DNA of 64,000 nt. Origin: Bradyrhizobium lablabi. Lineage in GTDB: Bacteria > Pseudomonadota > Alphaproteobacteria > Rhizobiales > Xanthobacteraceae. Shown piece by piece: positions 10,301 through 19,605 of the stretch. The stretch lies in NCBI RefSeq assembly GCF_900141755.1, contig NZ_LT670844.1, positions 7,660,501 through 7,724,500 on the forward strand. Reading direction: 5' to 3'. Below the pieces are notes generated by a model. The model was not told the DNA's origin. It searched no databases and saw only the letters and a list, made by a program, of their open reading frames with translations. The position numbers and the translations under genes are program-made. Each line of letters begins with the position of its first letter. Position 1 is the stretch's first letter.

Positions 10301-11245
10301 CTATCGTCCCATGGCAGCGGCCAGCAGCGCCTGCGCCTGCTTTGTTGCCTCGGCAAACGATGGCTGCTGTGTCGCACGCCGGCTGAAGCAGCGGCTGTAC
10401 GCGTTTTCACCCTGTTGGCGCAGGTCGCCCGACTTCTTGGCGTCGCCAGCCTCGGCCCTCTTGTTGTATTCAGCCCGCATCGCAATACAGGCCGGAATCT
10501 GCATGTTGGGCTCGATTGATCCATAGGCGATATACACCTTGCCGTTCGCGAGCGCGGCAACGAACACCTCATCTGCCGCGTCGGGAATGGTGTCCTGGGT
10601 TCGGCCTGCCAACGTTGCATAGGCAAATGTGGCGGAGGCCGGCTTGGTAATCGGCAGAGAGTTGAAGTTCACCACCGCAGACCCGCCCGCGGCCGCAATC
10701 GCCTGGGTATAGAAACTTTCGTCCTTGAGGGCTGCGCCGATCTGTTGCGGCACGTTCTTGCTGTCCTTGCCCCACCAGTCCTTGTGGGCGCGCAGCCAGC
10801 GCACGAGCAGCGTCTGCGTCGTGACGACGATACGGGCCTTGGGCTCGACATACTTGCCGTCGGCGCCGTTCTCACCAGCCTTCTCTCCGGTCTTGCCAAC
10901 ATTGGCGTCGAACCGCAGACTATCGAGCATGCCAAAACCTTCATCCCCCTTGTAGAGGGTTTCGAGATTGAGCGTTGCTGGTCCGAAGCCCGGGCGAGCA
11001 GCTTCGCCCAGAATCTCGCTCAATTGCGCCTGGAGATCGGTGCGCGCAGCGTCCTCAGCCTTTTGCGCCGTGTCATCGAACTTTCCGGCGTCGTATTCTT
11101 TCGAGAATTTCTGGATCGCCTTATCCCGCGCAGCGATGTAGCGATCCTCAAGCGACGGAGTGAGGGGTGCTGCGGCAGCTTTTGAGAGCATCGAACAACA
11201 AACGGTCGCCAGAAGTCCGAAGATGATGGGTAAGGTCTTGTGCAT
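10301..11245 (-). CDS. Secreted hypothetical protein
   Basis: A 314-residue protein with an N-terminal signal sequence (MHKTLPIIFGLLATVCCSML, likely cleavage near SKAAAAP). The mature region is predicted helical and charged. It has no catalytic motif I can name; recognisable stretches are RWLRAHKDWWGKDSKNVPQQ and AYSRCFSRRATQQPSFAEAT. It is convergent with the small secreted gene at 9775 and probably single-gene. Codon usage looks native. Confidence 0.65.
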   Translation of the reverse strand: MHKTLPIIFGLLATVCCSMLSKAAAAPLTPSLEDRYIAARDKAIQKFSKEYDAGKFDDTAQKAEDAARTDLQAQLSEILGEAARPGFGPATLNLETLYKGDEGFGMLDSLRFDANVGKTGEKAGENGADGKYVEPKARIVVTTQTLLVRWLRAHKDWWGKDSKNVPQQIGAALKDESFYTQAIAAAGGSAVVNFNSLPITKPASATFAYATLAGRTQDTIPDAADEVFVAALANGKVYIAYGSIEPNMQIPACIAMRAEYNKRAEAGDAKKSGDLRQQGENAYSRCFSRRATQQPSFAEATKQAQALLAAAMGR

Positions 11246-11554
11246 GTGAGGTGGTCGTTCGCGCGGGCGGCTAGGTTCAAGGCGAAGCTTGCCCGAGCCG
11301 GGGAGTTAACGACAACGAAAAAAGAGGGCATTCGCGTCACTTTGACCGTGTGCCGATGATTTCCGGTCTACCCCTGATAAGCGGATATCCTCGGGTTCAG
11401 CCGGCATGTCTCAAAGGTGCCAGACTCGGACATCAGGCCACTTCACTCGATCACCACGTCGGCGCTGCCGAGCAGTAGGGCCGGAACTCGACATCTGGAA
11501 GACGCCGAAGGGCGATCAAATTATTTGGCCGATTAGATGGCAAATCTTCGTCTG
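11246..11554. other. Gene-free stretch
   Basis: About 310 bases between two minus-strand genes. It must hold the promoter of the 11245 gene. I see no open frame with plausible coding character, no strong hairpin and no repeat that I can name. Confidence 0.4.
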
Positions 11555-11782
11555 CTACATGCCATGGCTTTGAAACACCTGTCGACAAGCGGCGCTTAAC
11601 TTATTTCGGTGTTGCTGGAGGCATTGCTGGACAGCGCCATCGTCCCCTAGTTGCTTTCGGCAAAAGCGGGAAGCATCGCGCGAGCAAGCCTGCTGCTCTT
11701 GTTTTGTGCCCGCGTGGCCTTGAGCGAGAGCAAAGGAAAGCTGGAAAAACAGTAGGACGAGCGTCAATAGCGATCTTAGCAT
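11555..11782 (-). CDS. Small cysteine-rich secreted protein
   Basis: A 75-residue precursor. The first 20 residues (MLRSLLTLVLLFFQLSFALA) form a signal peptide. The mature part contains one cysteine-rich GLG1/FGFR-like repeat: CSRDASRFCRKQLGDDG followed by QQCLQQHRNKLSAACRQ, with cysteines in the CxxDaxrfC...vxxCLxxhxxxLSxxC pattern. Such one-repeat proteins are common in rhizobia and have no assigned role. GAGAGAG lies upstream of ATG 11782. Confidence 0.72.
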   Translation of the reverse strand: MLRSLLTLVLLFFQLSFALAQGHAGTKQEQQACSRDASRFCRKQLGDDGAVQQCLQQHRNKLSAACRQVFQSHGM

Positions 11783-11812
11783 TTAGATAGCTCTCTCAGA
11801 TTATGCGCTGAA

Positions 11813-11845
11813 AGAACGAAGCTCAACGCCGTTGGGCTTCGTTCT
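11813..11845 (-). terminator. Strong hairpin terminator
   Basis: A 15-base near-perfect stem (AGAACGAAGC.CAAC / GTTG.GCTTCGTTCT, one G-T pair) with a 3-base loop. On the minus strand it follows the gene at 12149-11916 and leads into TTC, so it most likely ends that transcript before the 11782 gene. Confidence 0.6.
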
Positions 11846-11915
11846 TAGCGTCAGTGTAAATGGCCGATCAGGTACACGCCGGGGACCGGCATGTTTTCCT
11901 CCTGGGTGATTTTTC

Positions 11916-12149
11916 TTACTGCGAAGTACAGACCTTAACGGTCTTCATCCCGGTTTCCGCTTCAGTCCGAGTCTTGTAGACAGTGCCGGATGGGCTCACG
12001 ACGGTCATCGACGACTCGGTCGGTTTCTTGTCGACGATGGTGCATTTCTTTGTCTTGGCGTCCTGCACGACATAGAACTCATCGGCTGCGAAAGCCGGAG
12101 CAGCGAAGGACGCAACCAAAGCCGCTGCAGCAACTAGCTTAATTTTCAT
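11916..12149 (-). CDS. Small periplasmic hypothetical protein
   Basis: A 77-residue precursor. The start is set at ATG 12149 (MKIKLVAAAALVASFAAPAFA) because GGAGGAG ends 6 bases before it; ATG 12155 lies right against that site. The signal peptide cleaves after AFA. The mature domain (DEFYVVQDAKTKKCTIVDKKP, then MTVVSPSGTVYKTRTEAE and KVCTSQ) has two cysteines likely to form one disulfide, as in the many short EFYVVQD/KKCTIV proteins of Bradyrhizobium. No function is known. Confidence 0.75.
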   Translation of the reverse strand: MKIKLVAAAALVASFAAPAFAADEFYVVQDAKTKKCTIVDKKPTESSMTVVSPSGTVYKTRTEAETGMKTVKVCTSQ

Positions 12150-12348
12150 TGTCATCTCCTCCAGTTCTCGTACCCACGAGGAATTTTCCTTGTGGGACAA
12201 CGCATCGAAACCTTAGCGGCCGTTATTTGAATGACATCAGAACGGGAGATTTAGCTTGCGTTCATCGCCGTGCGGCCAGATCATTGGCTATCCGGAATCT
12301 CAAGCCACCAACCTGCCCCTCGTTCTGAGAGCCCGACCCAAATAGGTA

Positions 12349-12525
12349 TCAGGGTCTTGCGAGGCGCCGAGAAAGCAGCCGCGCGCTAGCAATCAGGAAC
12401 TAGGCTTCCGCGCTGGGGATGGATGCTGCCTCGAAGTCTCTGGTGAGGCGACGGGTTGCGGCCGAAACATGCGAATGTGCGCTCGACGACCCAGCGTCGA
12501 GGCTCTGCCCTTATCCGGGCGAACT
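12349..12525 (-). pseudogene. IS5-family transposase C-terminal remnant
   Basis: The minus strand encodes PRRWVVERTFACFGRN, the signature around the catalytic Glu of IS5-type transposases, then shifts by one base into RRLTRDFEAASIPSAEA. An in-frame TAG follows (replacing the usual Trp of the AWL motif), and the frame continues FLIASARLLSRRLARP before TGA at 12351-12349. One frameshift and one nonsense codon make it dead. The rest of the element is absent; the 80 bases up to the IS30 copy may be further decayed remnant. Confidence 0.75.
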
Positions 12526-12607
12526 CAGACTGGTCCCAATGTCCGAGTTGGGGTCACAAGCTGAAGTCTGAGCCTTTAATCGCGATGTCGGCTTTGCCCC
12601 TGCCGGC

Positions 12608-13768
12608 TCAACCGGTCGACGCAACACAGGCGCTAAATCTCTCTGCTGGGGTTTCAAATTGCAAGGTCTCACGTGGTCGTTCGTTTAGCTGACGAGCCAC
12701 TTTGTTCAGGTAGGCTTGTGAGTGCACCGACAAGTCGGTGCCCTTCGGAAAGTACTGTCTCAGCAGGCCATTGGTGTTCTCGTTCGACCCGCGCTGCCAC
12801 GGGCTTTGCGGATCGCAAAAATATACGTCGATTTTGGTCGCCAACGTAAAGCGACGATGATCCGTAAGTTCCTTTCCCCGATCCCAGGTCAGGGACTTAT
12901 ACAGCTCCTTTGGTAGCTTCTTCGCCTGCTTGATGAGCGCGGTGACGACCGTTCGGGTGTCCTTACCGGCCACCTTGGCCAACATCACGTAGCGCGTATG
13001 ACGCTCGACCAAGGTCGCGATGTAGCTGTTGTTCGGCCCGGACAGCAGATCGCCTTCCCAATGGCCAGGCACCGCTCGATCTTCAACCGCCGCCGGTCGC
13101 TGGCGGATTGAGACGATATCCTTGATATGCCCCCGTCTATCGCCATCCGGATCGACCGGCTTGGAGCGACGCATCGAGCGCTTCGATCGAAGATGACTAA
13201 GCAGCTCTTTCTTGAGCACGCCACGGGTTTGTACAAATAAGCTGCGGTAGATCGTCTCGTGTGACACCTGATTACACTCGTCTTCAGGATGCGTTCTCTT
13301 CAGCCAGCCGGCTATCTGCTCGGGTGACCAATCCAATCTGAGCTTCCCCGCGACAGCTCGCCGTAGCCGCGGACTGCTCGCCAATTTACAGCATTTTGGA
13401 CGACGAGCTCGCGCCCAGGCATTCTCGTCCGCAAGCGTCGCTCGGTAGCGATCATAGCCGCCATTGCGGCTCATTTCCCGGCTCACCGTCGAGGGTGAGC
13501 GGCCAAGCAACTTGGCGATCGATCGGGCCGATCGATGTGCCGTAACACCTCTGGAAATCACCTCGCGTTCCGCGAGCGTCAATGCCAGCCTGGAGCGACG
13601 CCGCTCGGCAGGACGAATCCCACCATGCGGAGCCACCAAAAAATAGATCGACGATGACTGCTTACCAAAAGCGCGTCCGATCGCCTTTAGCGACTCCCCG
13701 CGCTTCCAGCGATCCCATAACTCCGTTTTCTCTGCCGCAGTAAACCCTCTATGAAATTTGTGAGCCAT
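12608..13768 (-). CDS. IS30-family transposase
   Basis: Intact transposase of about 386 residues from ATG 13768 (MAHKFHRGFTAAEKTELWDR); an alternative ATG is at 13783, beside GGAGAG. The N-terminal helix-turn-helix region contains RSARSIAKLLGRSPSTVSRE, the classic IS30 DNA-binding motif. The DDE core shows the first Asp in GHWEGDLLSG, the second in LTWDRGKEL, and the Glu in SPWQRGSNENTNGLLRQYFP. The stop codon TGA at 12610-12608 lies inside the terminal inverted repeat. The frame has no interruptions, so the element may be active. Confidence 0.93.
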   Translation of the reverse strand: MAHKFHRGFTAAEKTELWDRWKRGESLKAIGRAFGKQSSSIYFLVAPHGGIRPAERRRSRLALTLAEREVISRGVTAHRSARSIAKLLGRSPSTVSREMSRNGGYDRYRATLADENAWARARRPKCCKLASSPRLRRAVAGKLRLDWSPEQIAGWLKRTHPEDECNQVSHETIYRSLFVQTRGVLKKELLSHLRSKRSMRRSKPVDPDGDRRGHIKDIVSIRQRPAAVEDRAVPGHWEGDLLSGPNNSYIATLVERHTRYVMLAKVAGKDTRTVVTALIKQAKKLPKELYKSLTWDRGKELTDHRRFTLATKIDVYFCDPQSPWQRGSNENTNGLLRQYFPKGTDLSVHSQAYLNKVARQLNERPRETLQFETPAERFSACVASTG

Positions 13769-13800
13769 CAAACCACACTCCATCTCTCCTTTAAGATAAA

Positions 13801-13821
13801 GTGTTGCGTCAACCGGTTGAG
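13801..13821. repeat. IS30 terminal inverted repeat (transposase-start side)
   Basis: 21 bases beginning GTGTTGCGTCAACCGGTTGA, the reverse complement of 12607-12627 with one mismatch. It defines the right boundary of the element on the plus strand and lies 33 bases upstream of the transposase start. Confidence 0.82.
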
Positions 13822-13931
13822 ACCACCCCCCAAGATCGGACACCGCGCGACGCATCCACGACAGCATCGGCGATCGCTCGCATCCAAATTGCGGGTCCGA
13901 TCACCCCTGCGGCGATGGCACGGATCGGAAA

Positions 13932-15155
13932 TTACGCCGTTCGTTTTTGTCCGATCGCCTCGAACTGCGCCTTCTGCTCGTCGCTCAGCGTCGCATAGAA
14001 GCCCTCGAGCGCGGCGCTCACCAGATGGACCGCCCGCTGCATGGCATCGAGCCGCCCCTCCGCTGCGTCAAGGCGAGTGGGTAGTGTGATCGCGTCTTTC
14101 GGCTGGCATGCACTGTTCAGGATGTCGAAAGCCCCGGCGTTGGCGTCCTGCAGCACTTTAAGAGCAGCGCGTTGCGCGTCGTTCGGATGCAGCCTGGCCT
14201 CGATCTCGTCCGCCGGCCATCGCAACGCGGTTGGCTGCGCCGCGCCGCAACCTTGGGCAGGCGCTTCCGTGGCCCCGTTTGCGGCGGATATCTTGTGCCG
14301 ATCTTCGGCGAGTGCATTGAGCCGTGCTTCCTGCTCGTCATCCAGCACGTCATAGAATTTATCCAGCGGCTGCTGCACGGCTAACTCTGCCTGGATCATC
14401 GCCCCGATGCGCTGCTGCATCACGGCCAATCGGTCCGGTGCTGTGAACGCCGTCTGGGTCGGACACGACGCCCGGATCATCTGGGCGGCCGAGATCAATG
14501 CGTTGGCAAGATCGTCCAAAGCGGCCCGCTGCGCCTCATTGTTCGGCTGTATCGCCTGCTGAAGCTGATCGATGAGGCCGGCAATTTCGCGGCTGTCATC
14601 GCCACAGAGCTGCTGTAGCTGAGGGACTCTGCGATGTCTTCGGCCGGACGGGCTCGGTTCGGTATAGGCGGCGAGATCACCATGGCCGTAAGGCGCGAAG
14701 ATCGCGGCATAGATGTCAGGATAACCGTAGTCCCAGAAGCCGATGCCGTCACCCCAGATGGCGTAGTCGTAGATATCGTAAATGGCGAATGGCCAGAATA
14801 GCGGCCCGACCCAGCCATATCCGCCGTCGCCATGTCGCCACCACCCGTTCGCGGTGCGGCCGCCATGCCAGCCGGCCAGCGCTGCAGCCGCGACGATCTG
14901 CCGGCGCACCGCCGGGTCGGTAAGCCCGGAATCAATGGCGTTGCGGATGTCTTGCGGTCTGAGGGCAGCCATTCGGACATGGCCGTGACGAGCAAAAGCA
15001 CGAGCGTGATGTAATCCCCCGAGCGACAATACGCGGGCTACTGCAAATCTTGCGACCCCAACGGGACCGATGACAAGACGCACTCCGGCCAGGGCCGCAC
15101 TTGACAGCAGGGTTGCCAGAACGACAACGGCAATTCCAATGCGGGTCTTCGACAT
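13932..15155 (-). CDS. Secreted two-domain LTXXQ (Spy/CpxP-like) protein
   Basis: A 407-residue protein from ATG 15155, chosen over ATG 15173 because GGGAGGG stands 5 bases before it. The signal peptide is MSKTRIGIAVVVLATLLSSAALA. A Trp/Tyr/Gly-rich region (about 95-165) with WWRHGDGGYGWVGPLFWPFAIYD motifs split over several lines follows. Two helical LTXXQ-type domains come next: about 180-290, ending FYDVLDDEQEARLNALAE, and about 305-400, ending FYATLSDEQKAQFEAIGQ. Each contains the L(T/D/S)DEQ signature of the Spy/CpxP fold, a periplasmic ATP-independent chaperone or stress sensor. The duplication suggests a pseudo-dimeric chaperone. The function is inferred. Confidence 0.78.
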   Translation of the reverse strand: MSKTRIGIAVVVLATLLSSAALAGVRLVIGPVGVARFAVARVLSLGGLHHARAFARHGHVRMAALRPQDIRNAIDSGLTDPAVRRQIVAAAALAGWHGGRTANGWWRHGDGGYGWVGPLFWPFAIYDIYDYAIWGDGIGFWDYGYPDIYAAIFAPYGHGDLAAYTEPSPSGRRHRRVPQLQQLCGDDSREIAGLIDQLQQAIQPNNEAQRAALDDLANALISAAQMIRASCPTQTAFTAPDRLAVMQQRIGAMIQAELAVQQPLDKFYDVLDDEQEARLNALAEDRHKISAANGATEAPAQGCGAAQPTALRWPADEIEARLHPNDAQRAALKVLQDANAGAFDILNSACQPKDAITLPTRLDAAEGRLDAMQRAVHLVSAALEGFYATLSDEQKAQFEAIGQKRTA

Positions 15156-15357
15156 GGCACCCTCCCGCGCCAAGCCCTATCGGGTTACTTTGGATGACGA
15201 GATGACGCCGAGAGGGACCGAAAGTTCCCTGCATTTGTCATGCAGACCAAGACATCGCGCTGAAAGCCAGAGGCAATCAGATCGCAACGCGCGCTTTGTT
15301 GCCGCAGCACCGCATGCTGGTTCAGAACGTCTTCGCGACTTGCATCCCAATTGCCGA

Positions 15358-15834
15358 TCACCCCCGCCCGCGATAGGGCGCGACGCCCTGATCCGGAATC
15401 CACATGCCCTTCGGCAGTTTGCCGGTCTGCCAGAATACGTCGATCGGAATGCCGCCGCGCGGATACCAGTAGCCGCCGATGCGCAGCCATTTCGGCTTGA
15501 TTTCGTCCGCGATCCGTTTGCCGATCATCACCGTGCAATCCTCGTGGAACGCGCCGTGATTGCGAAAACTCGCGACATAGAGTTTTAGCGATTTTGACTC
15601 GAGCAGCCATTTCCCCGGCACATAGTCGATGACGAGGTGCGCAAAGTCCGGCTGGCCGGTAACCGGACATATCGAGGTGAATTCCGGCACGGCGAAGCGC
15701 ACCACGTAGTTGGTGTCTGTTCGCGGATTGGGCACGCAGTCGATTTGGGCTTCTTCGGGCGTCTTGGGCCATTCGACGGCGCGACCGAGCTGCAGGACTT
15801 TCGATTTCGACGATTTGGGGGGCGTTTTCAACAT
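15358..15834 (-). CDS. queF: NADPH-dependent 7-cyano-7-deazaguanine reductase
   Basis: Reduces preQ0 to preQ1 in queuosine tRNA modification. The 158-residue length matches the short, unimodular QueF type. The thioimide-forming Cys56 lies in [14 protein letters not shown] with Asp63 just after it. The family signature ESKSLKLY starts at residue 79, and the substrate-binding His97/Glu98 pair is in GAFHEDC. It sits head-to-head with eno with about 130 bases between, so both promoters must lie there. Confidence 0.95.
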   Translation of the reverse strand: MLKTPPKSSKSKVLQLGRAVEWPKTPEEAQIDCVPNPRTDTNYVVRFAVPEFTSICPVTGQPDFAHLVIDYVPGKWLLESKSLKLYVASFRNHGAFHEDCTVMIGKRIADEIKPKWLRIGGYWYPRGGIPIDVFWQTGKLPKGMWIPDQGVAPYRGRG

Positions 15835-15941
15835 GGTGTTTCTCCGGTGGCGCGTTATTAGACAATTCGCACCAAGACGTCACGGGCATCGCGGCCTTTT
15901 CCGCGCCAAAACCTTGCTGTAGAAGCAGCGCCAACCCTTAA

Positions 15942-17252
<1,311 letters not shown>

Positions 17253-17261
17253 GGCGGTTCT

Positions 17262-17304
17262 GTTGGCTCGAGAGCTGGTAGTTCGAATCTAACAGGGGGC
17301 GCCA
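17262..17304 (+). pseudogene. tRNA-like 3' fragment (possible attachment-site scar)
   Basis: Ten bases after the eno stop the sequence looks like the 3' end of a tRNA: a 5-base stem GGTAG, the T-loop TTCGAAT, the partner CTAAC (one mismatch), then AGGGGGC, G and CCA at 17297-17304. No matching 5' acceptor strand, D-arm or anticodon arm is present. Such 3' fragments are left when elements integrate into tRNA genes. No integrase is nearby. The identification is tentative. Confidence 0.35.
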
Positions 17305-17602
17305 TTTGCTAACCGTCGGCCAACCAGCAGCAATCCGCACCCGCAGTTGCGACGTCCCCGTGAGCGGTAGAGCCGGCTTAGGACGGCTATCTTGACTAGC
17401 ATCGCAAATGACCGATTGCCGAAGTAGCAGGGGCCGGAGCTCGCGAAACGCCAGCGCGTTCGCTTGCGATCGCCGCGCCGGCAAGAGGTTGTCACGACGC
17501 GAACCAATGCCAACCATGCCTCTCAATATCTGGACAGGTCGTAGGTCGTCTGGTTAGCGATAGGATAGCCGAAATGCGAAGCTCTCTGTGGTGAGAACAT
17601 AC
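17305..17602. other. Gene-free stretch after the tRNA-like fragment
   Basis: About 300 bases between the fragment and the end of the minus-strand hypothetical gene. Open frames are short and show no conserved motif. I see no repeat or strong hairpin. Confidence 0.4.
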
Positions 17603-18298
17603 TTATGTGGCCCCGCTAACGTGAGAAATCCGAGTCAATATTGCGATCCTATACTCATTGGATTTTTCTGATACCCAAATCTGCTTGCGGACAGAATTTA
17701 CGTTTAAGAAGAACTCGCCGTAAGGCCAGCCATGCTTGTCGGGGAGCACAACCTTCATTCGTGCGGTGAAGCGGCCCTCGTCAGGGATGACAATTCCCCG
17801 CAACATAATTAGCTCACAGATCACTGCGGTCTTTTCGGGCAAGGCTGGATGAGCCAACGGCTCATAGCCGAAACATCGCTCAAGCTTGCGGAGCACCTGA
17901 GTAGTACGTTCGCCATGTGAGACTAGCGCCAACTCTCGTGTCGGATGGCCACGAGGAATGATCCATTCCTGACGTTCTTTCAAGATCGGGCCTCGACGTC
18001 CCTTCTCCCAAACCTCAACGGCATCCGTATTTCCGCCATCGGACAATCCGAGAACAAGACCGAACCCTGCCAAGCTGCCGGCTGAATTAGTTGTGGCATC
18101 GATCCAAAGCTGCTTGTCCCATCTCCATTCCGCGATATCGAACACGTACGCTTCAGAACCTGGGATAAAATCCTCGGGGTCGCCCGCGGGATCGGTTCCG
18201 CCCACCCAACGCGCTCCTTTGGGCAATTCTCCGTAAAGTCCCTCCGGTGTCGGCCCATGCGTTGGTGGCTTGGGCTTCAGCCAATCGAACAATCCCAT
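17603..18298 (-). CDS. Hypothetical protein (accessory)
   Basis: A 231-residue protein that I do not recognise. It begins MGLFDWLKPKPPTHGPTPEG with GGAGACGCGGG upstream, a strong sign that ATG 18298 is real. The sequence is Trp/Gly-rich without signal peptide or membrane segments; distinctive stretches are GLVLGLSDGGNTDAVEVWEK, EWIIPRGHPTRELALVSHGE and KHGWPYGEFFLNVNS. MGLFDWL-type starts are common in small immunity or phage-derived proteins, but nothing else supports that. It lies alone in an accessory patch whose local base composition is less GC-rich than the core. Confidence 0.6.
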   Translation of the reverse strand: MGLFDWLKPKPPTHGPTPEGLYGELPKGARWVGGTDPAGDPEDFIPGSEAYVFDIAEWRWDKQLWIDATTNSAGSLAGFGLVLGLSDGGNTDAVEVWEKGRRGPILKERQEWIIPRGHPTRELALVSHGERTTQVLRKLERCFGYEPLAHPALPEKTAVICELIMLRGIVIPDEGRFTARMKVVLPDKHGWPYGEFFLNVNSVRKQIWVSEKSNEYRIAILTRISHVSGAT

Positions 18299-18518
18299 CC
18301 CGCGTCTCCGGAAACTACGTAAATCGGCAACGTCTCCTAGTCAGAGCACACGCAATTCTCGCGTGCAAGTTGCGTCGCCGTGTTGAGGCTCTCCAGTATC
18401 TTCCGCCGGCCGGAATCCCTGCCTACCAGAACCGTCCAGCTCTCACTGCGTCTCAGCGCAGTGTCCTAGGCAACCCCAGCGCATGCTCGTCGTTCTGATA
18501 GCGTTCCCGGTGTGATCC
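18299..18518. other. Intergenic stretch preceding a dispersed repeat
   Basis: Upstream region of the 18298 gene. It contains a small inverted repeat (CACTGCGTCTCAGCGCAGTG near 18445-18465) and no convincing reading frame. Together with the repeat copy that follows, the gap to the next gene is about 335 bases. Confidence 0.35.
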
Positions 18519-18593
18519 TCATAGCGCCATGGCGAAACAATATTGCCCATCTTCATCGGCCGTGGCGCGCCATTCTACGCCAGAGCACGCCAC
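18519..18593. repeat. Dispersed repeat, copy 1 of 3
   Basis: About 75 bases starting TCATAGCGCCATGGCGAAAC, closely similar to 19141-19215 and 19971-20033. On the minus strand it reads as the same peptide end in all three copies (DEDG[HQ]YCFA, then [VM]AL and TGA). It lies downstream of the VOC gene stop. Confidence 0.75.
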
Positions 18594-18634
18594 GACGCGC
18601 TGGAGCAATCCGCCTCTTGGCGCGGCGTCGTCGG

Positions 18635-19051
18635 CTAAGGACTGGTTTCGCAGCCGTGCGTCGACTTGCGCTGGATCAGGTCCCAACAGTTGCCACAGAG
18701 ATCCTCGAAAACCGCGACGACGCCATAGGCCTCATGCCGTGGCTCCTCAACGAACCGCACGCCGGCTGCGATCATGCGCGCATGATCGCGATCGAAATCA
18801 TCCGTCTCTAGGAACAGGAAGACCCGCCCCCCGGTCTGGTCACCGATGCGCGCCACTTGGGCCGGACCGTCAGCCCGCGCCAATAGCAGGCCGGAGCCGG
18901 CACCGCCCGGTGGGCGCACGACCACCCAACGCTTGCCGCCGCCGAGCGGCGTGTCCTCGCAGAGCTCGAAATCCAGGGCGCCGGTGAAGAAGGCGATCGC
19001 CTCGTCATAGTCCGCGACCACGAGGCTGACGAGGGAAAGATGCTGATTCAT
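18635..19051 (-). CDS. VOC superfamily (glyoxalase/bleomycin-resistance fold) protein
   Basis: A 138-residue protein with two beta-alpha-beta-beta-beta units of the vicinal oxygen chelate fold. Unit 1 is LSLVSLVVADYDEAIAFFTG; unit 2 begins GGRVFLFLETDDFDRDHARM and ends VAVFEDLCGNCWDLIQR. The metal positions are partly recognisable (His4, Glu near the EDLCGNCWDL end). The family includes isomerases, dioxygenases and drug-binding proteins, so substrate prediction is unsafe. It is flanked on both sides by copies of a dispersed repeat, giving it a cassette-like setting. Confidence 0.82.
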   Translation of the reverse strand: MNQHLSLVSLVVADYDEAIAFFTGALDFELCEDTPLGGGKRWVVVRPPGGAGSGLLLARADGPAQVARIGDQTGGRVFLFLETDDFDRDHARMIAAGVRFVEEPRHEAYGVVAVFEDLCGNCWDLIQRKSTHGCETSP

Positions 19052-19140
19052 CGCTCATACCAAGCCGAATGCGACAAGCTGGCCGTCAAGTCGCGGGGTG
19101 GCGCAACTTTACCAACAGGAGCGCGTGGCGGGCTGCCGTA

Positions 19141-19215
19141 TCATAGCGCCACGGCGAAGCAATAGTGCCCATCTTCATCGACCGCGGCGCGCCATTCTAC
19201 GCCACAGCACGCTAC
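19141..19215. repeat. Dispersed repeat, copy 2 of 3
   Basis: Starts TCATAGCGCCACGGCGAAGC. It aligns over its whole length with copy 1 with about ten differences, many at third codon positions of the shared minus-strand frame (VEWRAAVDEDGHYCFAVAL, then TGA). That frame extends upstream only to an in-frame TGA without a start codon. Confidence 0.78.
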
Positions 19216-19317
19216 GGCGGCCGACTGCCTCCGTTCCCGATCAATTCACGCCAGAGCACCTCGTGAACGCGCCCCAGTTACTTGCGGGCACTACCGGTAT
19301 CCGGTACTGTCGTATGT

Positions 19318-19605
19318 GTGCAATATGAATGGGACAATGGCAAAGCCGCCGAGAACCTTCGTAAGCATGGCGTGGATTTTGCGGATGCGATTGCTGCCCT
19401 CGAAGATGCGAACCGGTTAGAAGAAATCGACACGCGGTTCGAGTACAGCGAGGAGCGAATTCAAGTCATCGGAATGGCTCGCGGCGGTGTCCTGTTCGTG
19501 ATCGTTACACTGCGTGGCGAAGATAGTTGCAGGATCATATCGGCCCGAAAGGCCACACGACATGAGCAAGACCGGTACTACGCGGGTGACCATGAAACCT
19601 GGTGA
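19318..19605 (+). CDS. BrnT-family toxin (second in window)
   Basis: A 95-residue protein from GTG 19318 (first residues MQYEWDNGKAAENLRKHGVD). It has the BrnT pattern: W D..KA..N..KHGV.F..A near the start, DTRFEYSEERIQVIGMARGG in the middle, and RIISARKATRHEQDRYY at the end, including the catalytic-type E/R and terminal Tyr. It is unlike the 5.4 kb BrnT in sequence. The next gene overlaps it by 44 bases and is the probable antitoxin. Confidence 0.85.
   Translation: MQYEWDNGKAAENLRKHGVDFADAIAALEDANRLEEIDTRFEYSEERIQVIGMARGGVLFVIVTLRGEDSCRIISARKATRHEQDRYYAGDHETW

Larger units (their letters stand above)
12607..13821 (-). mobile_element. IS30-family insertion sequence
   Basis: Complete element of about 1.2 kb bounded by 21-bp terminal inverted repeats: CTCAACCGGTCGACGCAACAC at 12607-12627 minus its final base identity is mirrored at 13801-13821, with 20 of 21 positions matching (one transition). 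The transposase frame fills the interior. I could not find a convincing short target duplication: the three bases outside each end differ. It stands 80 bases from a dead IS5 remnant, marking an insertion-tolerant site. Confidence 0.85.

Noticed and set aside
12604..13824. Target-site duplication for the IS30 copy
   Set aside because: Bases immediately outside the two inverted repeats differ, so no direct repeat can be claimed.
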